Positions 53,494 to 63,167 of a DNA stretch of 64,000 bases are shown here, piece by piece. The stretch covers positions 1,388,583-1,452,582 of the forward strand of contig NZ_NSBU01000007.1 in assembly GCF_002285415.1 (NCBI RefSeq). The letters run 5' to 3'. How positions within the stretch are numbered: position 1 is the first letter of the stretch; each line of letters starts with the position of its first letter. The notes beneath the pieces were generated by a model that worked only from the letters and a program-made list of their open reading frames with translations, ran no database searches and had not been told where the DNA came from. The translations under genes were made by a program, and so were the position numbers. Origin of the DNA: Actibacterium pelagium. Its GTDB lineage: Bacteria > Pseudomonadota > Alphaproteobacteria > Rhodobacterales > Rhodobacteraceae.

Positions 53494-54785
53494 GCGATGC
53501 TTTGAAGACTTATGGGTTTGAAACGCTGCAAGTTCACGCAGGCGCCCGGCCCGATCCCGCGACCGGGGCGCGGCAGACGCCGATCTACCAGTCGACGGCC
53601 TATGTGTTTCAGGGGGCTGATCATGCGGCGGCCCTGTTTGACCTTAAAGAGATCGGCTTCATCTATTCCCGCCTGACCAACCCGACGGTTGCCGTTCTGC
53701 AAGAGCGGATCGCGACGCTGGAGGGCGGGATTGGGGCGATCTGCTGTGCTTCGGGGCATGCGGCGCAGCTGATGGCGCTGTTCCCGCTGATGTCTCCGGG
53801 ATGCAACGTGGTGGCGTCTAACCGGCTGTACGGTGGCACGGTCACCCAGTTCAGCCAGACCATCAAACGCCTTGGCTGGTCGGCGAAGTTCGTGGACTTC
53901 GATGATGAACAAGCGCTGCGGGACGCGATTGACGACAACACGCGGGCGATTTTCTGCGAAAGCATCTCGAACCCTGGGGGGTACGTAACCGACATTCCAG
54001 CGATTGCGAAGATCGCCGATGACGTCGGGCTGCCCTTGATCGTGGATAACACGGCGGCGACTCCGTTTCTGTGTCGTCCCATCGAACAGGGCGCGACACT
54101 GGTTGTCCATTCGACCACCAAGTACCTGACCGGCAATGGCACGGTCATGGGCGGCGCCGTGGTCGACAGCGGCAAGTTCGACTGGTCGGCCAGCGGCAAG
54201 TTCCCGTCCCTGTCGGACCCCGAACCGGCCTATCACGGGCTGAAGTTTCACGAGACCTTCGGCCCCTATGCCTTTACCCTGCATGGCATCGCGATCGGGC
54301 TGCGCGACCTTGGCACGACTTTGAACCCGCAGGCCGCGCATTACACGCTGATGGGGATAGAGACCCTTAGCCTGCGGATGCAGCGACATGTCGAAAACGC
54401 GATGACCATCGCCAAGTGGCTAGAAGGGCACCCCGAGGTGGCAGAGGTCACCTATACCGGGCTGGAAAGCTCGCCCTATCACGCGCGGCAGAAGCGGGTG
54501 TATCCCAAGGGGGCGGGAGCGTTATTCACGGTGCGACTGGCGGGCGGATATGAGGCCTGCGTCGATCTGGTAGACCGGCTGGAACTGTTCAGCCATGTCG
54601 CCAATCTGGGTGATGCGCGGTCACTGATCATCCATCCGGCCTCCACAACGCACCGGCAACTTACCGCAGACCAGCAAGAGGCCGCCGGGGCCGGATCCGA
54701 CATCGTGCGACTGTCGATCGGGATCGAAACCGCAGACGATCTGATCGCAGATCTGAAACAAGCTTTGGAAGGCGGATCCACGTAG
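53490..54785 (+). CDS. metY: O-acetylhomoserine sulfhydrylase (MetY type)
   Basis: PLP enzyme of 431 residues that makes homocysteine from O-acetylhomoserine and sulfide. The start GFETLQVHAGARPDPATGARQTPIYQ-type pattern, IYSRLTNPTVAVLQER and the PLP lysine K211 in VVHSTTKYLTGNG are typical. Length separates it from the ~390-residue MetB/MetZ enzymes. Confidence 0.93.
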   Translation: MSDALKTYGFETLQVHAGARPDPATGARQTPIYQSTAYVFQGADHAAALFDLKEIGFIYSRLTNPTVAVLQERIATLEGGIGAICCASGHAAQLMALFPLMSPGCNVVASNRLYGGTVTQFSQTIKRLGWSAKFVDFDDEQALRDAIDDNTRAIFCESISNPGGYVTDIPAIAKIADDVGLPLIVDNTAATPFLCRPIEQGATLVVHSTTKYLTGNGTVMGGAVVDSGKFDWSASGKFPSLSDPEPAYHGLKFHETFGPYAFTLHGIAIGLRDLGTTLNPQAAHYTLMGIETLSLRMQRHVENAMTIAKWLEGHPEVAEVTYTGLESSPYHARQKRVYPKGAGALFTVRLAGGYEACVDLVDRLELFSHVANLGDARSLIIHPASTTHRQLTADQQEAAGAGSDIVRLSIGIETADDLIADLKQALEGGST

Positions 54786-54819
54786 GGCGCGGGTCAGCAT
54801 TCGCTGCAGTAGAGAGCGC

Positions 54820-55494
54820 CTAGTTCGTCGACCGAGGGCGCATATTGGCCCAGACTTTCTTGGCTCTTTTCGAAACAGGACCAAGCTTTCTGAACCGGGA
54901 GTTTCCGGAATCGCCCCAGTGGCAGGCATCTAGCTGGTAGTCCGGCAATGCGCTGATAAGGTCTTCAATATTGTCCGTATCGATATTGAATTCAAAATAC
55001 TGTTCCGGCTTGTCGTCCATAAATTCACGAACGCCCTTCAACTGCTCATCCCAATCCTGACGCCAATGCGCAGCCAGATCGTCGAGATTATCCAGCCCAA
55101 GCGCCGACATGTACCGTTTTGCGAATTCTCCATGCCCGTGCCGTAATCTGGAACGGATCCAATCGTCTTGGTCGCGCAAGTTAAGGATGATCAGCGTATC
55201 CGAATAATCTTTCAAAATCTCTTTGTAGGCAGAGTTTCCTTCGAAAAACTCCTCTGGCGTCACATGAACAAGATCACAATAAAAGACATAGTCATCAAAC
55301 CCTTCAAAGACCGGGCGATTGCCTTCGATATTCTCTTTCATACGCTTTGCCGCAGTCCGGGATGGCTGTAGCGGTTTTCGGATCTTGTGATGCAACGAGG
55401 CATGTCCAGCCCGTTCAAACAACTGGCTGAATGAGCGAGTTGCGCATTTGTTAAATCCCACAAGAACGACTTTGGGTAATTGCTTATGTGACAC
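54820..55494 (-). CDS. Sulfotransferase-like protein
   Basis: Protein of 224 residues. The N-terminal VVLVGFNKCATRSFSQLFERAG matches the 5'-phosphosulfate loop of PAPS-dependent sulfotransferases, and IILNLRDQDDWIRSRL fits the 3'-phosphate-binding region. It looks less GC-rich than the neighbouring genes. It lies alone between metY and dnaE. Acceptor unknown; cell-surface glycan or lipid sulfation is only a guess. Confidence 0.75.
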   Translation of the reverse strand: MSHKQLPKVVLVGFNKCATRSFSQLFERAGHASLHHKIRKPLQPSRTAAKRMKENIEGNRPVFEGFDDYVFYCDLVHVTPEEFFEGNSAYKEILKDYSDTLIILNLRDQDDWIRSRLRHGHGEFAKRYMSALGLDNLDDLAAHWRQDWDEQLKGVREFMDDKPEQYFEFNIDTDNIEDLISALPDYQLDACHWGDSGNSRFRKLGPVSKRAKKVWANMRPRSTN

Positions 55495-55562
55495 TGTTGC
55501 GCCCCCATATAAGCGTCCGATTCAGGGCACCCCCCGAAACGGCCTTGCAAGATAATCAGGGA

Positions 55563-58500
55563 TCAAATCTCCTCTACCTGCAAAACGCCCGGCAGAGATT
55601 TGATCGCCCCTTTGATCTGTGGATTTATCGGGAAATCATCGTCCAGATCAACATCAACCTCTCCTGGCAGGTCCGGATGCATCAGGCAAAACTGAACCGG
55701 GCCACGGCCGCGCAGGTTGGTTTCGCTCTTGGCGCGGTCCAAAAGGCTGGCGACGGCATTGATCGCGGTGGGTTCGTCTAGATAGACCTTCAGACCCGCG
55801 CCACCAGCATCAGCGACCACCGTGTCGATGGGTTGCACCGCGCGGGCAAGCAGTTTGACCTGCTCGGCTTCAAAGGTAGCCTCGGCCGTCACGACGACAT
55901 TCGCGCCGGTTTCCAGATGATCACGGCAAGCTTCCAGCGTGTCCGAGAAGATGGTGATCTCATAGAGGCCCGTGGGGTCCGAAAGCTGCGCAAAAGCGAA
56001 GCGGTTGCCCTTGGCGGATTTGCGTTCCTGTTTACCCGCGACAGAGCCCGCGAGTTTCGCAATCATCGGGCCGCCCTGAACCTTTTGGCTGACCTCTTCC
56101 AGCGTCATGACCTGCTTGCGTTTCAGCGCGGCCATGTAGTCGTCCAGCGGGTGGCCGGACAGGTAGAAGCCGATGGCCTTGTGTTCCTCGGCCAATTTTT
56201 CATTCGGCAGCCAGTCGCCCACGGGGGACAGGCGAGGTTCAGGCAGATCGTCGCCAGCCTCGCCAAACAACGAGACCTGATTGGAGGCTTTCTGGTCATG
56301 GATCGCGGCGGAATAGCTGACCAGAGCGTCCAGACTGTCAAAGACCTTGCGGCGGTTCTTATCCAGTTGGTCGAAAGCCCCGGCGCGGGCCAGCATTTCC
56401 AGCGGGCGCTTCCCGACGCGTTTCAAGTCAACCCGGCGGGCAAAGTCATAGAGCGTGGCAAAGGGTTTGCCGTCGCGACCTTCGGTGACCAGCTTCATCG
56501 CCTCGATGCCGACGTTCTTCAGCGCGCCAAGACCGTAGACCAACGCGCCTTCGTTCACGCTGAACCGGGCCTCGGAACGGTTCACGCAGGGCGGGATGAT
56601 CTCGATGTCCAGCCCCCGGCGGACCTCTTCGGCATAGGTGTTCAGCTTATCGGTCAGGTGGATATCGCAATTCATGACCGAGGCCATGAATTCCACCGGG
56701 TGGTTCGCCTTCAGCCAACCGGTCTGATAGCTGACAACCGCATAGGCGGCCGCGTGGGATTTGTTGAAACCGTAGTTCGCGAATTTCTCAAGCAGGTCAA
56801 AAACTTCTGACGCTTTCTTCGCGTCCACGCCGTTCTCGCCCGCGCCCTTTTCGAACTTGGGGCGTTCGGCGTCCATCGCCTCTTTGATCTTCTTACCCAT
56901 CGCCCGGCGCAACAGGTCCGCGCCGCCAAGGCTGTAGCCAGCCATGACCTGCGCGATCTGCATCACCTGCTCCTGATAGACGATGATGCCTTGGGTTTCC
57001 TCAAGGATATGGTCGATCAGCGGGTGGACGGATTCCAGATCCTTCTGGCCGTTCTTCACCTGACAATAGGTCGGAATATTCTCCATCGGGCCGGGACGGT
57101 AGAGGGCCACAAGCGCGACGATATCCTCGATACAGGTGGGCTTCATCTGGCGCAGAGCGTCCATCATGCCCGAGCTTTCCACCTGAAACACGGCGACCGT
57201 TTTCGCGCTGGCGTAAAGGTCGTAGGTCGGGCCGTCATCCAGCGGGATGGCGTTGATCTGGTTCTCGGCCCCTTCGGCAGGTTCGTAAAGCTGCCTGCCG
57301 TCGGCGGCGATATGCAGGTCACGGCCCTGCCCGTGGATCAGGTTGATTGCGCCTTGGATCACGGTCAGCGTCTTCAGGCCAAGGAAGTCGAACTTCACCA
57401 GACCGGCCTGCTCGACCCATTTCATGTTGAACTGGGTGGCGGGCATGTCGGACCGCGGATCTTGGTACAACGGCACCAACGCATCTAGCGGTCGGTCGCC
57501 GATCACGACACCCGCCGCGTGGGTCGAGGCGTTACGCAGCAGGCCTTCGACCTGTTGGCCGTAGGTCAGCAGGCGGTCGACGACCTCTTCGTTCCGCGCC
57601 TCTTCGCGCAGGCGGGGCTCATCCGTCAGAGCTTGGGCAATCGAGACGGGTTTGACGCCTTCGACCGGGATCAGCTTCGACAGGCGGTCCACCTGCCCGT
57701 AAGGCATCTGCAAGACGCGCCCCACGTCACGCACGGCGGCCTTGGACAAAAGCGCACCGAAGGTGATGATCTGCCCCACCTTGTCGCGGCCGTATTTCTC
57801 TTGCACGTAGCGGATCACCTCTTCCCGGCGATCCATGCAGAAGTCGATGTCGAAGTCGGGCATCGAAACCCGTTCTGGGTTCAAGAAGCGTTCGAACAGC
57901 AGACTGTAGCGCAGCGGGTCAAGGTCGGTAATCGTCAGCGCATAGGCCACCAAAGAGCCCGCACCCGAACCACGGCCCGGCCCAACAGGGATGTCGTGAT
58001 CCTTGGACCATTTAATAAAGTCCGCAACGATCAGGAAGTAGCCGGGGAAACCCATGGATTCGATGATATCCAGCTCGAAATCCAGCCGTTCCTGATACTT
58101 CTCGGGGGTCACCGCGTGGGGAATGACCGCCAGACGCGCTTGTAGACCCTCATTCGCCTGACGGCGCAGTTCGACCACCTCGTCATCGGCAAATTTCGGC
58201 AGGATCGGGTCACGGCGATAGGCCATGAAGGCACAGCGTTTGGCGATCTCGACCGTGTTTTCCAGCGCCTCGGGCAGGTCCGCAAACAGGGTCGCCATTT
58301 CCTCGGGCGTTTTGAAATAGTGCTGCGGGGTCAGCTTGCGGCGGTCTTCCTGTTGGTCGACATAGGCACCCTCGGCAATACAGATCAGCGCGTCATGCGC
58401 CTCGTACATGTCCGATTTCGGGAAATAGACGTCGTTGGTGGCGACCAGCGGCAGGTTCATGGCATAGGCCATTTCCACGTGACCGCGTTCGGACAGGCGT

Positions 58501-59063
58501 TCCGCTTCGGGCAGGCCGTCTTCGCCGGGGTGACGTTGCAGTTCCACGTACAGGCGGTCGGGGTAGATCCCGGCAAGGCGCTGCATCAGCGCCTCGGCCT
58601 TGGGGCGCTGCCCGTTGCGCAACAGGCGGCCAATGGGGCCATCGGGGCCACCGGAAAGACAGATCAACCCGTCGGAATACTGCGCCAACTCCTCGACCGT
58701 GACATGCGGCAACGAGCCGTCACCGCGCAGGTAGAGGCAGGAGTTCAGCTTCATCAGATGCTCGTAGCCAAGCTCTGACTGGGCCAGCAGGACAATCGGC
58801 GCGGGGGGGAGTGTTTTCTCGCCCGGGGCGGGCGTGTCGTACCCGACGTCCACCTGACATCCGATGATCGGCTGAACGCCAGCGCCCGACGCACCCACCG
58901 AAAACTCTAGCGCGGCGAACATGTTGTTGGTGTCAGTGATCGCGACGGCGGGCATGCCCGTGCCCGCGACAAGGCCCGGCAATTTCTTCGCCCGCATCGC
59001 GCCTTCCAGCAGCGAGTATTCGGTGTGAACGCGCAGGTGAATGAATCGGGGATCTGTCGACAT
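55563..59063 (-). CDS. dnaE: DNA polymerase III alpha subunit
   Basis: Replicative polymerase of 1166 residues. The PHP domain starts at FIHLRVHTEYSLLEGAM, the catalytic Asp pair is in MPDFDIDFCMDRREEV near 400, followed by QIITFGALLSKAAVRDVGR and MGKKIKEAMDAERPKF, the helix-hairpin region near 830-900, and the OB domain near 1000 (ETGANVVVTAEATFE). Length is normal for DnaE1. It is a single-gene unit. Confidence 0.97.
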   Translation of the reverse strand: MSTDPRFIHLRVHTEYSLLEGAMRAKKLPGLVAGTGMPAVAITDTNNMFAALEFSVGASGAGVQPIIGCQVDVGYDTPAPGEKTLPPAPIVLLAQSELGYEHLMKLNSCLYLRGDGSLPHVTVEELAQYSDGLICLSGGPDGPIGRLLRNGQRPKAEALMQRLAGIYPDRLYVELQRHPGEDGLPEAERLSERGHVEMAYAMNLPLVATNDVYFPKSDMYEAHDALICIAEGAYVDQQEDRRKLTPQHYFKTPEEMATLFADLPEALENTVEIAKRCAFMAYRRDPILPKFADDEVVELRRQANEGLQARLAVIPHAVTPEKYQERLDFELDIIESMGFPGYFLIVADFIKWSKDHDIPVGPGRGSGAGSLVAYALTITDLDPLRYSLLFERFLNPERVSMPDFDIDFCMDRREEVIRYVQEKYGRDKVGQIITFGALLSKAAVRDVGRVLQMPYGQVDRLSKLIPVEGVKPVSIAQALTDEPRLREEARNEEVVDRLLTYGQQVEGLLRNASTHAAGVVIGDRPLDALVPLYQDPRSDMPATQFNMKWVEQAGLVKFDFLGLKTLTVIQGAINLIHGQGRDLHIAADGRQLYEPAEGAENQINAIPLDDGPTYDLYASAKTVAVFQVESSGMMDALRQMKPTCIEDIVALVALYRPGPMENIPTYCQVKNGQKDLESVHPLIDHILEETQGIIVYQEQVMQIAQVMAGYSLGGADLLRRAMGKKIKEAMDAERPKFEKGAGENGVDAKKASEVFDLLEKFANYGFNKSHAAAYAVVSYQTGWLKANHPVEFMASVMNCDIHLTDKLNTYAEEVRRGLDIEIIPPCVNRSEARFSVNEGALVYGLGALKNVGIEAMKLVTEGRDGKPFATLYDFARRVDLKRVGKRPLEMLARAGAFDQLDKNRRKVFDSLDALVSYSAAIHDQKASNQVSLFGEAGDDLPEPRLSPVGDWLPNEKLAEEHKAIGFYLSGHPLDDYMAALKRKQVMTLEEVSQKVQGGPMIAKLAGSVAGKQERKSAKGNRFAFAQLSDPTGLYEITIFSDTLEACRDHLETGANVVVTAEATFEAEQVKLLARAVQPIDTVVADAGGAGLKVYLDEPTAINAVASLLDRAKSETNLRGRGPVQFCLMHPDLPGEVDVDLDDDFPINPQIKGAIKSLPGVLQVEEI

Positions 59064-59343
59064 GGGCCAACACTAGCCCAGCCGTCGGGGGCGCGAAACG
59101 GCGGAATTGACGCTTTCGCAAATTGACAGGTTCCACAGGCGAAAATGCGCACCTTTTCTTTTTCGCCCGAACGGCAGCTGCGCCCGCTTTTCTTCGCCCT
59201 ATCGCCCTTGCCACCCCACACCGGGCGGGTTGTCAAAAAACCAAGAATTTTAGAGGGAAAATCCGCGCCCTTCTCCCCCAGACAAGGTAAGGACTGCGCC
59301 CTATCTTCCGGATCATTCGTTTATTGAACTCGGGATTATCGCC

Positions 59344-59919
59344 ATGTCATTGCTTCAGCTTCTTCAGAATGCCCAAGGGGGTCAGGGTATTGATACCCTT
59401 GCAAAACAATTTGGTCTGGAAGGGGGACAAGCTGGTCAACTGGCTGAGATGTTCGCTCCGGCCATTGGAACAGCGGCCAAGAAGAAAGCCTCGCAAGGTG
59501 GGTTGGAAGACCTGCTTGGCACGCTTGTCGGAGAGGCGCAGGGCGGAATGTTCGACGACCCCGCACAGGCCGCAGCACCAGCGGGTCAGATGCAGGGAAT
59601 GGACTTCCTGAAGACCCTGATGGGCGGTGATGCAGCCCCTCAGGCCATGGCGGAAGAGGCCGCAGGCCGTACCGGAATAGATCCCAGCATCATCATGCAA
59701 TTCCTGCCCGCACTGGCGGCGATGATGCAGGGCGGCATGCAAAAGACCGTTCCTGATACGGAAATCGCCTCGATGGAAGGCAACAACGTCAGCTCTTTGA
59801 TCGGTGGGCTTTTGAACGGCCGTGGTGGCAAGCCCGACCTTGGGTCTCTGGGCGCACTGTTGGACGACGACGGTGACGGATCACCGCTGAACGACCTGAT
59901 CGGTCGGTTCCTGCGCTAG
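59344..59919 (+). CDS. DUF937 domain protein
   Basis: Protein of 191 residues rich in Gly, Gln, Met and Ala. The N-terminal half (LLQNAQGGQGIDTLAKQFGLEGGQAGQLAEMFAP region) fits DUF937/YidB-like proteins, whose function is unknown. The C-terminus is acidic with DDDGDGSPLNDLIG, similar to an EF-hand loop. The 280-base upstream gap holds its promoter and that of dnaE. Confidence 0.75.
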   Translation: MSLLQLLQNAQGGQGIDTLAKQFGLEGGQAGQLAEMFAPAIGTAAKKKASQGGLEDLLGTLVGEAQGGMFDDPAQAAAPAGQMQGMDFLKTLMGGDAAPQAMAEEAAGRTGIDPSIIMQFLPALAAMMQGGMQKTVPDTEIASMEGNNVSSLIGGLLNGRGGKPDLGSLGALLDDDGDGSPLNDLIGRFLR

Positions 59920-59921
59920 GT

Positions 59922-60563
59922 TCAGAAAGTGGCTGGCAACAGCGTGATCTGGTCACGCAGCGCGTAACGCGCTGCGGGTGTCACATGACCGGTCTCGCGC
60001 AGCGATGGGATTGCGCTTTCCAGCTTGCGCAGAACCTCTGGGTGGATGCGGTCAAGTTTGCTTCGTTCCGTATGGAAACTTTCGACCGGTAGGCCGTTCA
60101 CCATGAAGACCACATGCGAGTCGAACACCAGGTGAAAGAAGGTCACGCTGGAAAAAGACTTGTCGATCTTGGCCGTCTCGTCAGATTCCAACAGGTCTTT
60201 GGCGCGGACGAAGACGGGCGTATCGTCCGGTTGACCATCCACCCGGTAACCCGGAACCACGATTTGATGATCGCCCGCCAGCAACAGCGGCTTTTGCGGC
60301 ATCATCGGGCCAACTCCGCGGGCATGAATGCGCACGGGCGCCTTGTCCGGAGATTTCAGGAACTCTTCACGGCTGACCTTGCGGCTTAGAATCATGCGAA
60401 CCGGCTGCAACCCCTCACAACGCGTTACGACCATGTCGCCCGGGCGCATCGTTTCGATCCGGCGCGGCCCGCAAGGAGTGCGAAGCAACGCACCTTCGAC
60501 AATTCCGCCGGCAAAATCCGAACCATGTCGTGCGTCAACCGTGACAGGTTGCTGAAAGCTCAT
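59922..60563 (-). CDS. Hint-domain protein
   Basis: Protein of 213 residues; residues about 20-165 resemble the Hedgehog/intein (Hint) fold: GALLRTPCGPRRIETMRPGDMVVT, LLAGDHQIVVPGYRV and FFHLVFDSHVVFMVNGLPVESFHT. The nucleophilic Cys/Ser that normally opens the Hint domain is not seen (Gly-Ile-Val precedes the GALLRTP motif), so self-splicing is doubtful. Common in Rhodobacterales, often of unknown role. Confidence 0.82.
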   Translation of the reverse strand: MSFQQPVTVDARHGSDFAGGIVEGALLRTPCGPRRIETMRPGDMVVTRCEGLQPVRMILSRKVSREEFLKSPDKAPVRIHARGVGPMMPQKPLLLAGDHQIVVPGYRVDGQPDDTPVFVRAKDLLESDETAKIDKSFSSVTFFHLVFDSHVVFMVNGLPVESFHTERSKLDRIHPEVLRKLESAIPSLRETGHVTPAARYALRDQITLLPATF

Positions 60564-60589
60564 GATGATGTGATCCCCAAAAGTGTGAC

Positions 60590-60603
60590 GTGAGCATGCT
60601 CAC
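60590..60603. promoter_or_regulatory. 14-bp palindrome upstream of the Hint gene
   Basis: GTGAGCATGCTCAC is perfectly self-complementary and lies 27 bases before the Hint-gene start in a 233-base intergenic region. It may be an operator. Confidence 0.35.
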
Positions 60604-60778
60604 AGAGCTGTTACCCATCAACGCTATTTTCGGAATCGGACCGAAATTCGGCAGATTTTCACCAATTTCACTAAAAAAGATGACCATTCGCCTCTCAAGA
60701 GGCATTCGGAACTATACGAAGGGGTAAAACTGTCCGGTTTTTCCCCCTTGCAAAGGATTACCGGCAAGAATCGATTCG

Positions 60779-60793
60779 CTCGGCGATGCCGAG
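60779..60793 (-). other. Hairpin after the 2-hydroxyacid dehydrogenase gene
   Basis: CTCGGC and GCCGAG around a 3-base loop, three bases after the stop. No T-run follows on the minus strand, so termination is uncertain. Confidence 0.35.
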
Positions 60794-60796
60794 GAT

Positions 60797-61783
60797 CTAG
60801 ACCATCTCTGGCAGGACCTGATCCGGCGGACGATGTCCGTCTTCGAATGTCTTGATGTTGACGATCACCTTTTCGCCCATCTCGATCCGGCCTTCGACGG
60901 TTGCCGACCCCATGTGGGGTAGCAGAACGACATTCGGCAACTCGCGCAGGCGCGGGTTGAACTGGGTGCCGTGTTCGAACACATCAAGACCTGCTCCGGC
61001 GATCTCTCCGGCGCGCAGCATCCTGGTCAGGGCGTTTTCGTCGATCACTTCCCCGCGCGAGGTGTTGATGATCACCGCTTCGGGTTTCATCAGCTTCAGG
61101 CGGCGCGCGTTCATCAGATGGAAGGTCGCCGGTGTGTGGGGGCAGTGGATCGAGATCACGTCCATCCGCGCCACCATCTGGTCAAAGCTTTCCCACCACG
61201 TGGCGTTCAACCCCTCTTCGGTCTGCGGATGCAGGCGGTGGCGGTTGTGATAGTGGATCTCCATCCCGAAGGCCTGCGCGCGACGCGCGACGGCCTGACC
61301 GATGCGGCCCATGCCAAGGATGCCCAACTTGCGCCCCCTGATCCGGCCACCAAGCATCGCAAGCGGAGACCAGCCGTCCCACTCTCCCGATTGCATCGTC
61401 GCCAGACCTTCCGGGATACGGCGGGTCACAGCCAAGATCAGGGCCATGGTCATATCGGCGGTGTCTTCGGTCACAACGCCGGGGGTGTTGGTGACCATGA
61501 TGCCACGAGACCGGGCGGTCTCTACGTCGATATGGTCGACACCTGCGCCGTAGTTGGCGATCAGTTTCAGCCTTGGCCCCGCATCGACCAGCTCTAGCGG
61601 TCCGATTTTATCCGTGATCGAGGGCACCAGAACATCGGCGCGTTTCATCGCCTCGGTCAGCCACTCTCGGTCGGCGGGTTCATCGCGGTCAGACAGCTCT
61701 ACATCGAACAATTCCTGCAATCGCTTTTCGACCGGCTCGGGCAGCCGTCGCGTGACAACAACACTTAGTCGCTGTTTGGACAT
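60797..61783 (-). CDS. 2-hydroxyacid dehydrogenase (glyoxylate/hydroxypyruvate reductase type)
   Basis: NAD(P)-dependent enzyme of 328 residues. The Rossmann motif is GILGMGRIGQAVARRAQ, and the active-site Arg, Glu and His lie in NTSRGEVIDE, the downstream DVFEHG and LLPHMGSAT. The N-terminal VVVTRRLPEPVEKRL is typical of GyaR-like enzymes. The ATG at 61783 is preferred; the open frame runs 68 codons further into the divergent SH3 gene's promoter. Confidence 0.9.
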   Translation of the reverse strand: MSKQRLSVVVTRRLPEPVEKRLQELFDVELSDRDEPADREWLTEAMKRADVLVPSITDKIGPLELVDAGPRLKLIANYGAGVDHIDVETARSRGIMVTNTPGVVTEDTADMTMALILAVTRRIPEGLATMQSGEWDGWSPLAMLGGRIRGRKLGILGMGRIGQAVARRAQAFGMEIHYHNRHRLHPQTEEGLNATWWESFDQMVARMDVISIHCPHTPATFHLMNARRLKLMKPEAVIINTSRGEVIDENALTRMLRAGEIAGAGLDVFEHGTQFNPRLRELPNVVLLPHMGSATVEGRIEMGEKVIVNIKTFEDGHRPPDQVLPEMV

Positions 61784-61904
61784 GCGAATTGTTCCTCGTG
61801 CTTCCCATTGCGGAGCGTTAATGGCAAACTGTCCGAGAAGAGCAGAAGGCACAAGCCCAAACGGGCAAAAAATGACGTGCCAAAAATAGGCGGGTAGCAG
61901 TTCA

Positions 61905-62396
61905 ATGCGGCAGTTTCTGGCGGGTCTTTTGTGTTGCGTGGTTTTGACCGCGGCGGCGCATGCGCAGGATCGCGGACCGGTTACCAATCTTCCCCTGCCC
62001 CGCTATGTCAGCATGAAAGCCGCCGAAGGCAATGTGCGCCGTGGCCCTAGCCTGAGCCACCGGATCGACTGGGTTTACAAACACCGCAACCTGCCGCTGC
62101 AGATTACCGCTGAATACGGTCATTGGCGCCGAGTAGTGGACCGTGACGGGCTGGGCGGCTGGATCCATTATTCGCTGCTATCGGGCGTGCGCACCGTGAT
62201 CATCGAAGAAGAAATGCTGGCCTTGCGCCGCGCGCCGACCCTTGACGCGGAAGTCCGGGCACATGCCGAGATCAACGCGATCGCCCGTCTCGGTGCCTGC
62301 ACCCGAGACTGGTGCGAGGTCCGCGCCGACCGTGTCAAAGGCTGGGTGCCGAAACAGGCCCTGTGGGGCGTCGACCCTGAAGAGATCCGCGAATAA
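61905..62396 (+). CDS. Exported SH3-domain protein
   Basis: Protein of 163 residues with signal peptide MRQFLAGLLCCVVLTAAAHA and two bacterial SH3-like repeats: GNVRRGPSLSHRIDWVYKHRNLPL then ALRRAPTLDAEVRAHAEINAI-type. Such domains bind cell-wall peptides. Divergent from the dehydrogenase gene. Confidence 0.85.
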   Translation: MRQFLAGLLCCVVLTAAAHAQDRGPVTNLPLPRYVSMKAAEGNVRRGPSLSHRIDWVYKHRNLPLQITAEYGHWRRVVDRDGLGGWIHYSLLSGVRTVIIEEEMLALRRAPTLDAEVRAHAEINAIARLGACTRDWCEVRADRVKGWVPKQALWGVDPEEIRE

Positions 62397-62399
62397 GGG

Positions 62400-63140
62400 C
62401 TAGCCCCAAAGAACCTCGTGCAGCAGCTTCAGCGATACGAGGCCCAAAGCGATTTCGATCATCAGAAAGAAAGCTTTCTCCGGCATCACACGGGAAATGG
62501 ACGCGCCGCTCCATGCGCCCAACAGCGCCATGGGCGACAGCCATGCGACTTGCTGAACACTTTCCCACGTCAATTGACCCGCAATGATATAGGGCGGCAC
62601 TTTCATCAAATTGACGAAGGCAAAGAAGATGGTGACCGTCCCAAGGTAGACCATCTTGTCCAGCCGTTGCGGCAACACATAGGCTTGGAACGGCGGACCA
62701 CCTGCGTGCGAGATGTAGCTGGTCAGCCCTGCAAGCGTGCTCCAGAAAATGCCGCGTGGTACATCGGCTGGCTTGATGGGGACTTCGCGCCGCGCAAACC
62801 GGTGCCGCATCGTGTTGAAGAGATAGGTTAGCCCGATGCCGGCCAGCAGCAGTTTCACCGCATCTGGGGGCACCACCGTCACCGTAGCAAACCCAGTCAG
62901 GATGCCCACTGTCGCCCCGGGCAGCATGATTTTGAGGTTCCGGACAGAGAACGCCTTGCGGAAGAGGTAGACAGCATAGACGTCGGCAAGGTTATACAGC
63001 GGCAAAAGCAACCCTGCTGCAATCGCCGGGTCCATGTACAAAGACAAAAGCGGGACCGCCAGCATGGCGATCATCGGCACCCCGCCCTTAGAAACCCCCA
63101 ACAAAAAAGCCGCCAGACCGGCTACGATCCAAAAGTCCAT
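62400..63140 (-). CDS. TauE/SafE-family sulfite exporter-like permease
   Basis: Membrane protein of 246 residues with about eight hydrophobic segments. FLLGVSKGGVPMIAMLAVPLLS and LTSYISHAGGPPFQAYVLPQ are the two repeat signatures of the TauE/SafE family. Exported anion may be sulfite or an organosulfur acid; no partner genes lie nearby. Starts 27 bases after the M3 peptidase stop. Confidence 0.9.
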   Translation of the reverse strand: MDFWIVAGLAAFLLGVSKGGVPMIAMLAVPLLSLYMDPAIAAGLLLPLYNLADVYAVYLFRKAFSVRNLKIMLPGATVGILTGFATVTVVPPDAVKLLLAGIGLTYLFNTMRHRFARREVPIKPADVPRGIFWSTLAGLTSYISHAGGPPFQAYVLPQRLDKMVYLGTVTIFFAFVNLMKVPPYIIAGQLTWESVQQVAWLSPMALLGAWSGASISRVMPEKAFFLMIEIALGLVSLKLLHEVLWG

Positions 63141-63167
63141 ACTGGTTCTCCGGGCGTCCGAAGCAGC

